A stretch of 64,000 nucleotides of DNA from Methylobacterium sp. 17Sr1-1 (GCF_003173775.1 NZ_CP029552.1:6469001-6533000); one strand, 5' to 3'; shown: positions 8,625 to 16,791, counted from the stretch's first letter. Made by a program: numbers and translations. The notes: generated from the sequence alone by a model not told the origin.

Positions 8625-9235
8625 CTACTCCCCCTTGAGGTCGAGTTGCGCGCTCCCGTTGCCCACAACCGGAATCGGACTGCCCTCCTCGGCCCACCGC
8701 ATAAGGGCCGGCCGCGCCGGCCCTTCCGGGTCGAGATAGCCCAGCCGCCCGAGCGCCCGGAGCCGAGCACACTGCCGCGGCCACTCCACGATGCGCTCCG
8801 ACCGCTCGTCCTCGTCGAAGGCCTCGTCATCGTCGATGGCGGTGGCCAACGCGTACAGGCGCCCGAGACGGTCTTGCGATTCCTCAGTCGGGGTCGCGAG
8901 ACCGAGGATGTACGTACCAGTCGCCCTCGTCAGTCGGGACGTCGATGAGGCGCGCAGACGACATGTATTCCAGCAGGAGGCGCAGGTCCCCATCCTCGAC
9001 AGGCTCGCCGGGTTCGCCAGGCACGCTGAGGCCCGCGTCTCCCAGGGCGCAGTATCCCTCGTCACGCTCGTCTGCGTCGCGCGAACCGGCGGAGATGGGC
9101 GCGCTCCGCCTCGCTCAGGTCAGTCCAGACGAAGTCGCCGACCGGGTACCGCTCCCGGCGCGATCCATGTTCCGCGACGTCAAAGCTCCCACGCAGGGGC
9201 GACACGCCCCATGCGAAGGAGGAAAATCCATCCAT
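8625..9235 (-). pseudogene. Frameshifted gene of unknown function
   Basis: Read from an ATG at 9235-9233 on the minus strand, protein-like sequence runs through three successive frames. The first piece, MDGFSSFAWGVSPLRGSFDV and on to RERYPVGDFVWTDLSEAERA, ends at a stop near 9073. It continues in a second frame as DEGYCALGDAGLSVPGEP and LRLLLEYMSSARLIDVPTDE to a stop near 8901. A third frame carries YILGLATPTEESQDRLGRLY to the end at 8625. Each piece has ordinary acidic, charged protein composition while the other frames do not. Rejoining them gives a protein of about 200 residues that I do not recognise. At least two single-base indels disable it. Confidence 0.55.
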
Positions 9236-9507
9236 ATTCGATAACCCTATCGCGGATGCCTTCGCATGTCATGATAACCATCGGGACCTCCGCCAGGATG
9301 GTTAATATGTGGTTCATTAGCGAGGGCAATAGGCCCGTCGAAGGGCGCCAGATACTCGGCAGCGCCCTCGTCACCAGCGACGACGTGAGAAACGCCGAGA
9401 GCAGTCTGTGCCGGGTCTCCGGCACCCGCCCCCGCAGGCTCTCGCGCTAGACGAGGGACCGCTGCCCCACGGGGATCTCCCTGCGAATCCAGTAGTCCGT
9501 CCAAGGC

Positions 9508-9524
9508 GCGTGCCTTCTAAAGTG
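9508..9524 (+). repeat. Left terminal inverted repeat of the IS4-type element
   Basis: GCGTGCCTTCTAAAGTG here matches the reverse complement of 10911-10927 (GCATGCCTTCTAAGGTG) at 15 of 17 bases. It sits about 40 bases before the first transposase-like codon. Confidence 0.7.
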
Positions 9525-9561
9525 CAGTGCTTGTAACTATATCTTTGCGACGATTGAAGCA

Positions 9562-10918
9562 TTGCAAGGACCAGACCCGCTCCGGTCTGCTGTCATCGAA
9601 CGGTTCGAGAGGCATGCGCCGACGAGCCTGATGGCCCGCACGGCCCTGGAGCTCGCGCTGCCAGCCCGCTGGGTCGACGAGGTGTTCGAGCAGCACAGTC
9701 AGCGGCAATACACGCGGGAGTTGCCGTTCCCCACCGTTGTCGGCTGATGATGCTCGTCGCGCTCGGCCTGCGCTCCTCCCTGCATTTGGCGGCGCGCGAA
9801 GCCGAGGATCTGACGGTCTTACTTCCTGCCCTCTCAGAGAAGGTCAACCGCACCGAGCCCGACCTCCTGCGCGCCCTCGTGCGCGGCAGCGCGGCCCGGT
9901 TGGCCCCGGTGATGACCGCGGCGGGCACCGGCCATCCGAGCCTGCCGGGTTTTGCCCTGCGCGTGCTGGACGGCAACCATCTGCCCGGCAGCGAGAAGCG
10001 CCTGTAGCCTCTGCGCGCACATCGCGGCGCAGCCCTGCCGGGGCAGACCCTGGTGGTCTACGATCCCGATACCGGCCTGGCCGTCGACCTGGTGGCGGGC
10101 GAAGATGCCTATGCCGACGAGCGGACGCTGGCCCGGGATCTCCCGGACGCCGCCACGCCTGGCCAGGTCTGGGTCGCGGACCGGCACTTCTGTGTCCGGA
10201 CCTGGCTGGAGGGGCTGGTCGCGGCGGACAGCCACCGTGAGCACCTCAACCATCCCCGCCTGAAGGCACAGGAGGGCTGGCAGGCGTGCGGCTCCTGCGA
10301 GACCGGCACGCTGCGCGAGCAGAGCATCACCCTGGAGGGGAGCGAGGTCTCCTGGCGGCGCATCGCCCTCGGCCTGACGACGCCGACGACGCAGGGCGAC
10401 CAGACGATCTGGCTGTGGAGCAACTTGCCCCCGAGCGTCAGCGCGGCGCAGATCGCGCAGGTGTATTGGCCACGTTGGCGGGTCGAGGGGCTGTTCCTGC
10501 GTCTGGAACGGGTGCCGCACAGCGAGGCCGGTCGCCTGGGTCGCCCGCGGGCGGCGCTTCTGGGGTTTGCGTCTGCCGTTCTGGCGCACAACGTGCTGAG
10601 CCTGTTGAGCGCGTGCACGGGCCCGAGCCGCGGGTCTCGATGTTCCACCTGGGCCGCCAGATCTGTGCCGGCTACGAGGGGCTGATGGTGGCGCTGGGGC
10701 GCGGCCTCGTGTTGACGGGCCAGGAGGATGCGGCGGGCGTCGCAGCCCGCTTGCTCGCCTTGGCCGAGCACGTCGACCCAGGTCGGATTGCAACCAGCCC
10801 ACGTGGTCCCTAGCGCAAGGGCGACAAGCCCTATGTGCCGGCGGCCACCGCCCGTGCGCATCTAGCCACCGCCAGGGTGCTCGAAAAGGCCAAGCTAATG
10901 GCTAAGAAAACACCTTAG
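9562..10918 (+). pseudogene. IS4-family transposase, inactivated
   Basis: Transposase homology runs through several frames. The N-terminal piece starts with MQGPDPLRSAVIERFERHAP and stops at 9745-9747. The next frame continues (LMMLVALGLRSSLHLAARE), carrying the first DDE aspartate in VLDGNHLPG, then meets an in-frame TAG at 10005-10007. After that stop the same frame carries the second aspartate region VWVADRHF and the Y-R-E signature YWPRWRVEGLFLRLE. A further shift near 10605 moves the C-terminus (EPRVSMFHLGRQICAGYEGL) to another frame. In the Y-2-R-3-E-6-K motif the final lysine is replaced by glutamate. With two frameshifts and a nonsense codon the enzyme cannot be functional. Confidence 0.8.
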
Positions 10919-10927
10919 AAGGCATGC
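10911..10927 (+). repeat. Right terminal inverted repeat of the IS4-type element
   Basis: CACCTTAGAAGGCATGC is the imperfect inverse of the left end at 9508-9524. The transposase-like frame ends inside it at a TAG (10916-10918), a layout common in compact insertion sequences. Confidence 0.7.
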
Positions 10928-11088
10928 CTCTAACGCCTCGAGTGTCGCGCTATCCCCATGAATCGCACGGGCACAGCAGCCTGCGCCGCGTGTTGTATCG
11001 ATGTTGTATCGCAGGGTTTTCGACACGAGCCGAAGCTACGCGGGAGCTAAGCGCCTGCTGAGGCTTCAGGAAAAGGCTCAGGGGGAAG

Positions 11089-11162
11089 TGGAGCGGGTGA
11101 AGGGAATCGAACCCTCGTATTCAGCTTGGAAGGCTGCTGCTCTACCATTGAGCTACACCCGC
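11089..11162 (-). tRNA. tRNA-Gly (anticodon UCC), CCA encoded
   Basis: On the minus strand a complete cloverleaf is visible. The acceptor stem GCGGGTG pairs with CACCCGC, and the D arm is GCTC-loop-GAGC. The anticodon arm GCAGC-CTTCCAA-GCTGA reads anticodon TCC. The T arm is GAGGG-TTCGATT-CCCTT, followed by discriminator T and a genomically encoded CCA at 11091-11089. The decoded codon is GGA. The 3' end points at the decayed region 8345-11088, consistent with past insertion at this tRNA. Confidence 0.95.
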
Positions 11163-11237
11163 GGCGGCTGCCCAGATAGCACGGTCGGTCCGGGTTGAGA
11201 AGCGGGGCGGCAGGGGAATCGGGCCGCGCCGCCTCCC

Positions 11238-12716
11238 CTACTCCACCACCAGCTTGTAGGGCTGGCCCGCCCGCAGCGGCACGCCCTTGTCGAGCCCGTT
11301 GAGGACCTGGAAGCGCTCGAGCGGCCGATCCACCGCGGTCATGCGCTGGGCCAGGCTCTCGGGGGTGTCGCCTGGCGCGGCGGTGACGATCTGGATGCGC
11401 AGGGGCTTGAGGCTGCGCGCCTCCTCGGGCGTGACCAGGGCGATGCTCGACAGCCAGCGGCCGAAGGCCGGTTCGGGATCGGCATTGCCCTTGGCCGCCA
11501 TGATCATCCGGAAGGTGTTGGTGCCGACCCGCACCGCGGCGAGGCGGAAGAACCACTCCTTGCCCTTCGAGACCGCGGTGACCGCCGGGAAGCCGTTCAG
11601 CATCCGGTTCTCGAAGCTGCCGGTCTCGATCGCGTCGTTCCAGGTCGCCTTCAGCACCTCCTCGAGGCCCTGGCCGGCATTGGTCTCGACGGCGTCGAAC
11701 AGCAGGCGGCGGTTGCCGTCGGGAGTGGTGCCGAGGACCGCGCGGGCGGTGTTGTCGAGCCCGAACCCCTCCGGCGCCTCGAAGGCGACGCCGAGGCGCG
11801 GATGGATGAAGCGGCGGCCGCGGATCAGCCCGTCGGCCGGGTTGTCGCCGTAGGCGATGCCGTCGATCGCCGCGAGGTAGCGGTTGCGGTCGTCGACGCC
11901 GAGGCCGGGCGCGCCGATGCGGCGCGCGGCCTGCGTCACCTGGGTGATGCGCTCGGGCGTGCTCGGGTGGGTCGCCAGCATGTCGGGCTCGGAGGCGAGC
12001 CCGGCCCCGGCGCGGAGCGCCGTGGTGCGGTTGAGCGCGGTGAGGAAGCGCGCGGCGCCGAACGGGTCGTAGCCGGCGCGGGCCAGGGTGCGCACCCCGG
12101 TCTGGTCGGCCTCGAATTCCTGCGTGCGCGAGAAGCGGGCCAGCACGAAGCGGGACTGGTCCTGCAGCAGGGCGCCGGTCGCCGGGTCGTTGAGCACGTC
12201 GGCCACGACCTTGCTGACGAGCTCGGAGCGGAGCGCCATCTCGGTGCGGGCGCTGGCGTGGCGCAGGGTCACGTGGGCGATCTCGTGCGCGAGCACCGCG
12301 GCGAGTTCCGAGGTGTCGTCGGCGAGCGCGAGCAGCCCCCGGGTGACGTAGAGGCGGCCGGTCGGCAGCGCGAAGGCGTTGACCACCGGCGAATCGAGCA
12401 GCGTCACCGCGTAGGTCTCGTCCGGCCGCTCGGTCGCCTTGACCAGGCGGTCGGTGACGTCGCTGACAAGGCGGAGCGCCGACGGCGCCTTGTACTCGCC
12501 GCCGAAGGAGGCGACGAGCTTGGCGTGGTCGGCGTCGTTCGCCGGCCGGTCGCGCCCGGTGGTGCGCGGCGCCTCGGGCGGCACGACGGCCGCCACCGGC
12601 GCCAGAGCGCCGGTCTGGTCGGCCGTGCAGGCGCCGACGAGCAGGGCGAGCGCCGCTGCGGGCAGGACGGCCGCCCGGCGCCGGGCCGGCTGTGTTCGCG
12701 TGAAAGACCACCCCAT
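11238..12716 (-). CDS. M48-family zinc metalloprotease with C-terminal LysM-like domain
   Basis: A 492-residue periplasmic peptidase. The N-terminus carries a lipoprotein signal with lipobox LVGAC (about residues 26-30), so it is probably tethered to a membrane. The zinc site HEIAH lies in AAVLAHEIAHVTLRH (about residues 145-159), with a downstream acidic zinc ligand in RTQEFEADQTG. The C-terminal 60 residues (GDTPESLAQRM and LNGLDKGVPLRAGQPY) resemble a LysM-type module, as in BepA/LoiP-like outer-membrane quality-control proteases. The ATG at 12716 is five bases after the stop of the upstream nuclease-like gene, so the two form an operon. The open frame continues upstream into that gene but without homology. 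Confidence 0.88.
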   Translation of the reverse strand: MGWSFTRTQPARRRAAVLPAAALALLVGACTADQTGALAPVAAVVPPEAPRTTGRDRPANDADHAKLVASFGGEYKAPSALRLVSDVTDRLVKATERPDETYAVTLLDSPVVNAFALPTGRLYVTRGLLALADDTSELAAVLAHEIAHVTLRHASARTEMALRSELVSKVVADVLNDPATGALLQDQSRFVLARFSRTQEFEADQTGVRTLARAGYDPFGAARFLTALNRTTALRAGAGLASEPDMLATHPSTPERITQVTQAARRIGAPGLGVDDRNRYLAAIDGIAYGDNPADGLIRGRRFIHPRLGVAFEAPEGFGLDNTARAVLGTTPDGNRRLLFDAVETNAGQGLEEVLKATWNDAIETGSFENRMLNGFPAVTAVSKGKEWFFRLAAVRVGTNTFRMIMAAKGNADPEPAFGRWLSSIALVTPEEARSLKPLRIQIVTAAPGDTPESLAQRMTAVDRPLERFQVLNGLDKGVPLRAGQPYKLVVE

Positions 12717-12721
12717 GACGA

Positions 12722-13525
12722 TCAGCGCCGCGGCGCCTGCTCCTCGTCCAGCAACTCGATCATCTCGGCCGCGCCGATATCCAGGGTCGGCCCGCGCCAC
12801 AGCTCGACGATGCCGCGAGCCCGCACGCGCCGCCCCCGAAGCGCTGAGGAAGAGAAACCACGTTCGAGCATGATCCGCCAAGTGCGTTTCGACACCGTGA
12901 CCGTAACACCTTCCGTGCCGAAAGGGGCGAAGTTGAGGTAGGTCCGGCGCTCGCGCTCGCCCACGTTGCGCACCCGCCCCTCCACCACCGCGAACCGGCC
13001 CGCCCTCTCCCTGAGTCGCGCCACCTCCTCGGTCGGCACCGGCGGCGCCCCGGCCCAGAGCCCGTGCCCGGCGCGGCGGGCCGCGTCCTCGAGCGCCAGC
13101 AGGCCGGGACGGCACAGGCTGTCGCCCTCCCCGGCATCGACCTGGACGAGGCCCGCCGCCACGAGCCCGCCGGCGAGGTCGATCGGGGCCGCATCCCCGG
13201 TGGCGGCGTCCAGGATGATTCGGCCCCAGCGATCCGGCTCCGGCGCCTCCCGCGTGGCGAGCGCCCGGCCGGCGAGCCCGGCGAGCCAGGACCGCGCGGC
13301 CTCCGCCGCCGCCGGGTCGTCGGGCCAGCGCAGGCCGTCGAGGCGCGCCCGCCGGCCGGAGGCGAGGACGAGCTCGCCCCGCGCGGCGACATCCTCGATC
13401 CGGTCCTGCCCGGCGATGCGCCCGCGGCAGGCCGGCGGCTCGCGCCCGCGCGGTGCCGCCGCCTCCGCCGCCCCGGCCCCGGCGAGGAGCGCGAGGCCGA
13501 AACCCGCCGCGATCGGTCCTCTCAT
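12722..13525 (-). CDS. Thermonuclease (SNase)-fold secreted protein
   Basis: A 267-residue protein with a Sec signal (hydrophobic to about residue 23, AEAAA). The middle resembles the staphylococcal nuclease fold: LDGLRWPDDPAAAEAARSWL corresponds to the strand-helix around the first catalytic arginine, and EPDRWGRI matches the conserved DRYGR element. The usual metal-binding aspartates are not clearly placed, so nuclease activity is uncertain. The last 90 residues (VVEGRVRNVGERERRTYLNF) look like an OB-type extension seen in alphaproteobacterial homologues. It is the first gene of a pair with the M48 protease. A tRNA gene lies divergently upstream. Confidence 0.75.
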   Translation of the reverse strand: MRGPIAAGFGLALLAGAGAAEAAAPRGREPPACRGRIAGQDRIEDVAARGELVLASGRRARLDGLRWPDDPAAAEAARSWLAGLAGRALATREAPEPDRWGRIILDAATGDAAPIDLAGGLVAAGLVQVDAGEGDSLCRPGLLALEDAARRAGHGLWAGAPPVPTEEVARLRERAGRFAVVEGRVRNVGERERRTYLNFAPFGTEGVTVTVSKRTWRIMLERGFSSSALRGRRVRARGIVELWRGPTLDIGAAEMIELLDEEQAPRR

Positions 13526-13613
13526 GCTGCAAAAGCCCGTGGTGGAGATCCGGCCGCCTCGCCCACGGCGAGGTTGGCGGAAACGGGCCGGGATGGTAAG
13601 AGGCTCGCCGTGG

Positions 13614-13932
13614 GTCTCCGTAGCTCAGCTGGACAGAGCACAGGTTTCCTAAACCGAATTGGGCGTCGCGCCGGGAAACCGCGCGGCGGATCCGCTCAAA
13701 GTCGGGGAAAGCGTCGAGCCCTCTCGCGGCTCACGCCGATCCCGAGCCAAGCCCGGCCCGCCAGGCCGGGAAGGTGTAGAGACTAGACGGGCGGCACCTA
13801 AGGGCTCCGGCAAGGCATCTTGCGGGACTACGGTGAAGGGATAGTCCAGACCACGAACGCCTCGCGGCGGCGGCGAAAGCCGAAGTGGTACGAAACCTGG
13901 GGTCGCAGGTTCGAGCCCTGCCGGGGACGCCA
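13614..13932 (+). tRNA. tRNA-Arg (anticodon CCU) interrupted by a group I intron
   Basis: Exon 1 is 13614-13650 and exon 2 is 13893-13932 (including CCA). Joined, they give a 77-base cloverleaf. Acceptor stem GTCTCCG pairs with CGGGGAC (one T-G pair) and the D arm is GCTC-GAGC. The anticodon arm CAGGT-TTCCTAA-ACCTG has anticodon CCT. The T arm is GCAGG-TTCGAGC-CCTGC, with discriminator G and encoded CCA. The 242-base insertion follows the third anticodon base, the site known for the group I intron of tRNA-Arg(CCU) in Agrobacterium. Without splicing no anticodon loop can form. Any AGG-decoding role therefore depends on intron removal, unless another copy exists elsewhere. Confidence 0.92.
13651..13892 (+). 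ncRNA. Self-splicing group I intron in tRNA-Arg(CCU)
   Basis: The intron boundaries follow group I rules. Exon 1 ends in T (13650) and the intron ends in G (13892). The internal guide GGGAAACC at 13673-13680 pairs with the exon end GGTTTCCT at 13643-13650, leaving the classic U-G wobble at the splice site. Core P7 halves are recognisable as GACTA at 13781-13785 (within TAGAGACTAGACGGG) and TAGTC at 13842-13846 (within GGGATAGTCCAG). No open reading frame for a homing endonuclease is present, so it is a compact ribozyme-only intron of the bacterial tRNA type. Catalysis is inferred, not shown. Confidence 0.88.
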
Positions 13933-14032
13933 CGCCTTCTTGAGCCCTGGTTCGGGCTGACACTCCGCTGAAATCAGTGCCTTGCGCATCGCCGGTGATG
14001 CAAACGGCTGGTGCGAGCGGACCATGGGCGCA

Positions 14033-14235
14033 ATGAACGACGTCCTGCGAGTCAGGCACGGCACGTGATATGTCCGGCAGGTCGTCCCGGCCGAGCTGCG
14101 ACCTTTCATGCCCATCCATGGACCGGGAAGGCGGCCAGGACGGGGAGCCTCCGCGCCAAGACCCCGGTCCTGCCGAGCGGGCCCACGCCCGCCTCCTGCC
14201 CCGCTGCGGGTCTGACGTCGAGGAAGCCGGGTGGA
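14033..14235 (+). pseudogene. Remnant of a tyrosine integrase N-terminus
   Basis: From ATG 14033 the frame reads MNDVLRVRHGT, a TGA stop at 14066-14068, then YVRQVVPAELRPFM. This closely resembles the start of phage-type integrases that begin with a VRRRVPAELRP-like segment. Further integrase-like pieces follow in other frames: GKAARTGSLRAKTP near 14125-14165 and PAERAHARLLPRCGSDVEEA up to about 14235. No catalytic domain follows. The remnant lies about 100 bases past the 3' end of the tRNA-Arg gene, a classic attachment site. It may mark an element that has since been lost. The right boundary is approximate. Confidence 0.5.
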
Positions 14236-14553
14236 CCAGGGGCGAGGATCCCGGCGAGCGGGCTCGCGGAGCCGCCGCCCACCCACGCGGACATCGAACT
14301 CTGGGTGCAGCAGGTCGAGCGCCGATCAAAGAGCGAGCCGCCGATGAAGCGGGCCTCGGGCACCCATGAAAATCCGACACTGGCCGGATGGTGCCGCACA
14401 CCGGGTCTCGACGCACCAGCTTGACGTGGGAAAAAGTCCCACTTATTTTCGCGACAGGCTGGAATCCTCGCTGGATCGTCCGGGAGCCTTACGCGCGACA
14501 AAGCTTCAGTCGCGCCCAGACTAATGTCATTGCTCTGCTGCAAGGCGATCTCG
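14236..14553. other. No recognisable gene; short hairpin
   Basis: Apart from the tail of the integrase remnant I see no coding signal. A small perfect hairpin GTGGGA-AAAAG-TCCCAC lies at 14426-14442, followed by TTATTTT, which could act as a weak terminator on the plus strand. No gene ending just upstream of it was found. Confidence 0.4.
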
Positions 14554-14793
14554 ATGGTCCATCGAACGATTTTATCGATTGGCGCCAACTGGAAAATGAT
14601 GCTGCTCGCATTGATGCTCGCATCAATATATACACTATTCGCCCCTGTCGTGAGCAACGATCTATCGGGACAGGGTTTGGAGCAGGTCAGTTATAGGGGT
14701 TGCACTGCCATAACCTGGAGAAATCCAGTGACGGGCCATAGCGAGGTCCGGCGTGGACATCTCGACTCGAATGGCTTCCCGGTCTGCAAATGA
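14554..14793 (+). CDS. Possible small secreted or membrane protein
   Basis: A 79-residue frame starting MVHRTILSIGANWKMMLLAL has a basic start, a hydrophobic stretch (about residues 14-30) and a short polar tail with two cysteines (RGCTAITW and the terminal FPVCK). That layout would suit a small exported disulfide-bonded protein. The local DNA is less GC-rich than the surroundings. There is no good ribosome site and no recognised family. It may be a chance frame inside decayed island DNA. Confidence 0.3.
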   Translation: MVHRTILSIGANWKMMLLALMLASIYTLFAPVVSNDLSGQGLEQVSYRGCTAITWRNPVTGHSEVRRGHLDSNGFPVCK

Positions 14794-15444
14794 ATGCGGC
14801 CGCCCCCGATCTATCATGCGGCGATCGATCATACGGTGACTTGGACAATCGGATCGGCCTTAGCCCGGCCGAAGCCGGTATCAATGCTTCTCATGTCGCG
14901 AGAGAGTGGGTCCCAGGGCGATGCGCTCCAGCCCTTCCTCGCGGTCGACAATAGCCCATGATCCGATCACCCATGACTGCTGGTCCGTGACCCCTGGTCT
15001 CCGGTGCGATGGGACGTCGCGGCGAGCGAGCCCGTCTCCTCGCGACACCAGCGAGGATTGCGCATCTCAGCTGTTACGTTCCGGGCCCGGAACCCGTCGG
15101 CCGGCCGCACGTTTCCAGGACAGCAGCGGATTCCCCAATCCCCGATGACAGCGCGCCCGCCGAGGTCCTAACCCTCCGGCGGGCGTTCTGCGTGTCACGG
15201 CGATGGTCCGGCGGCGCGATCGCGGGAGAGGCACCGTTCGGCCTCCCGGGTCGCTCACTGCGAACCACCTCTCACGGCAATCGGCGACCCGCCGGTGTCA
15301 GTCCCTGAGGCCGACGGTCGCAACCCTCGCGTTTCGAGCTTGAGCGTGGCCCCGAGTCCTCACTCCCGCCTTGTTTGCGGCGCCTCGTGTCTCCCGACAC
15401 GGCCGCCGGCGACGCGGCCCGAACCCTTCCAGCGAGGCGGCACC
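14794..15444. other. Intergenic stretch without a supported gene
   Basis: Frames here are short and show no coherent protein-like segment. One strong palindrome, CGCCCGCCG and CGGCGGGCG at 15154-15162 and 15177-15185, could fold into a hairpin, but no T-run follows and no gene ends nearby. Nothing else was seen. Confidence 0.4.
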
Positions 15445-15564
15445 ATGCGTTTCATCGGCATCTTCGGCGCTCTCCTCTCCGTCATCCTCGTCCTGACGGT
15501 CGGCGCGCTGTTCAATCTGGTGGCGGCGCCGTTCCGGGCGGCCCTGGCCTCCCGTCGGGCCTGA
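15445..15564 (+). CDS. Small single-pass membrane protein
   Basis: A 39-residue protein preceded by a purine-rich GCGAGGCGG ribosome site six bases from the ATG. It consists of one hydrophobic segment (IGIFGALLSVILVLTVGALF, residues 4-23) and a basic C-terminal tail (RAALASRRA). Size and layout are typical of small inner-membrane proteins that are often missed. No family is recognised. The start is well supported, but expression is unproven. Confidence 0.55.
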   Translation: MRFIGIFGALLSVILVLTVGALFNLVAAPFRAALASRRA

Positions 15565-15636
15565 CGCCGCCCCGCCCCGATCCGCGCCGCCCTCACCGGG
15601 CGGGCCGCGCCGTCGAGACGGGGCCGCGCACTTTTT

Positions 15637-16017
15637 TCACAAGCCGGCCCGGGCGAGCCAGATCGCCGCCGAGAGGCCGACGCCCGCGACGCCGATGAAG
15701 CCGAGATACAGGGCCAGGGTCGGGTCGGCCCGGTCGTGCGCGTAGCCCGGCTTGCGCGGGGACAGGCGCCACCTTTCCTTGATCTCGGCCAAGCGGGCCC
15801 GGGCGATGTCCTTCGGCGAGAGGGCGTTGCCGCCCGCCTCCTCGCAGGTCCCGAGCATCGCCATGCCGGGATCGAACACCTCGACCTTGTCGCCGCTGCG
15901 GCCGGAATCGATGTCGCCCTTGAGCATCGCCGTGTTGGGCTTCGGCGCGTCGACCGGGGCCGGCGGGTCGGCGCGCTGCGCCGAGAGGTGCGGGGGAATG
16001 TCGGTGTCGTAGCTCAT
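15637..16017 (-). CDS. Hypothetical protein with C-terminal membrane anchor
   Basis: A 126-residue protein with a hydrophilic, proline-rich N-terminal part (MSYDTDIPPHLSAQRADPPA), a charged middle (IARARLAEIKERWRLSPRKP) and one hydrophobic segment near the end (LYLGFIGVAGVGLSAAIWLA, about residues 104-123). This predicts a tail-anchored inner-membrane protein with a cytosolic domain. Codon usage is like the host's. A GGAGCGAGC ribosome-like site precedes the ATG. I do not recognise the family. It converges with the small membrane protein gene at 15445-15564. Confidence 0.65.
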   Translation of the reverse strand: MSYDTDIPPHLSAQRADPPAPVDAPKPNTAMLKGDIDSGRSGDKVEVFDPGMAMLGTCEEAGGNALSPKDIARARLAEIKERWRLSPRKPGYAHDRADPTLALYLGFIGVAGVGLSAAIWLARAGL

Positions 16018-16327
16018 GCTGCTCGCTCCTTAGCTCTGGCATATGGGGCCGGCCGTCGCCCCCCGATCGAGAACGGACTCGAGGCTCGGGAGGACGGCTA
16101 TGGCGGGACTACGCTTGCCGCGCTGCGAAGTTCGGAGCGGGACTGCAGGCGCCCTGCGGCACGACGACCGCCCGCCTCCCTCCGGACGGAGGGTACGGAC
16201 GGTCAAGCTCCGTGCGGCGAAAGCGCCGGTCCGGACGGAACGATGCGATGCAACATGAGTTGGTGCATTGCAGCATCGCGGCTGGCCCGCGGCGCTGCTG
16301 CCCTCCTAGGGCGTTTCCTCCCCGACT

Positions 16328-16357
16328 GAAGCCGCTCGAGAGAGCGGCTTCCTTTTT
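16328..16357 (+). terminator. Rho-independent terminator without an obvious upstream gene
   Basis: A perfect 10-base stem GAAGCCGCTC / GAGCGGCTTC (16328-16337 and 16342-16351, loop GAGA) is followed by CTTTTTG. This is a canonical intrinsic terminator for the plus strand. No plus-strand coding gene ends upstream within 700 bases, so it may end a small untranslated RNA. Confidence 0.75.
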
Positions 16358-16440
16358 GTCGCGAGGGGGCCGGAACCGGCGGACAGGGATCCGGTCATCG
16401 CACCGTGAGATCGCGGTACCCGGCGGCGCGATTTCGCGCT

Positions 16441-16791
16441 ATGGGCAGCGAAGCGGTGCCGGTCCCGGCCGATTCTCTCAAGCTTGTTGCTCTCGCCATC
16501 ATGGTGCACGACGGCCCTTCCCTTTCGGGAACAACGCTCCAAGGAGCCACGCTCCAAGTCGATTTGGAGGAAGTCGCGCCGGGCGAGTTCATCATCTCCG
16601 TCGTCTGGCGCGAGAAGAAGCTCGGATCGCTGTATCTCAGGGGCGACCGCGCGGAGGCCGAGGCCTTCCTGGAAGCGGCCCGCCAGCGCATCGTCGTGTC
16701 GATCGCCGGAGATGCGCCGAGCGACGTCGACCGGCAGGTACAGCGCGAGCTGATCGACCTGAGCCTGAACCTGCAGCAGCCCCGCGGCTGA
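16441..16791 (+). CDS. Hypothetical protein
   Basis: A 116-residue soluble protein of unknown family with a normal host-like composition. It has a strand-rich middle (LQVDLEEVAPGEFIISVVWR, then KKLGSLYLRGD) and a helical, acidic second half (AEAEAFLEAARQRIVVSIAG). The ATG at 16441 was preferred to a GTG 36 bases upstream. Neither has a clear ribosome site. It follows a strong terminator (16328-16357), so it should have its own promoter. No operon partner is close. Confidence 0.55.
   Translation: MGSEAVPVPADSLKLVALAIMVHDGPSLSGTTLQGATLQVDLEEVAPGEFIISVVWREKKLGSLYLRGDRAEAEAFLEAARQRIVVSIAGDAPSDVDRQVQRELIDLSLNLQQPRG

Larger units (their letters stand above)
9505..10930 (+). mobile_element. Decayed IS4-type insertion sequence
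   Basis: About 1.4 kb bounded by near-matching inverted ends (9508-9524 and 10911-10927, 15 of 17 positions alike) and filled by one broken transposase of the IS4 DDE type. The outermost bases of the ends are uncertain and no clear target duplication is visible. It lies between a frameshifted gene and a tRNA-Gly gene, in a stretch that looks like an old insertion zone. Confidence 0.75.

Noticed and set aside
11047..12711. A 554-codon open frame on the minus strand, out of frame with the M48 protease
   Set aside because: It overlaps the protease gene and part of the tRNA-Gly, is extremely Arg/Pro/Gly-rich, and shows no domain; it is a by-product of high-GC codon bias.
13649..14416. A 255-codon minus-strand frame crossing the tRNA-Arg intron
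   Set aside because: It runs through tRNA and intron sequence and has no protein features; the RNA interpretation explains every conserved block.
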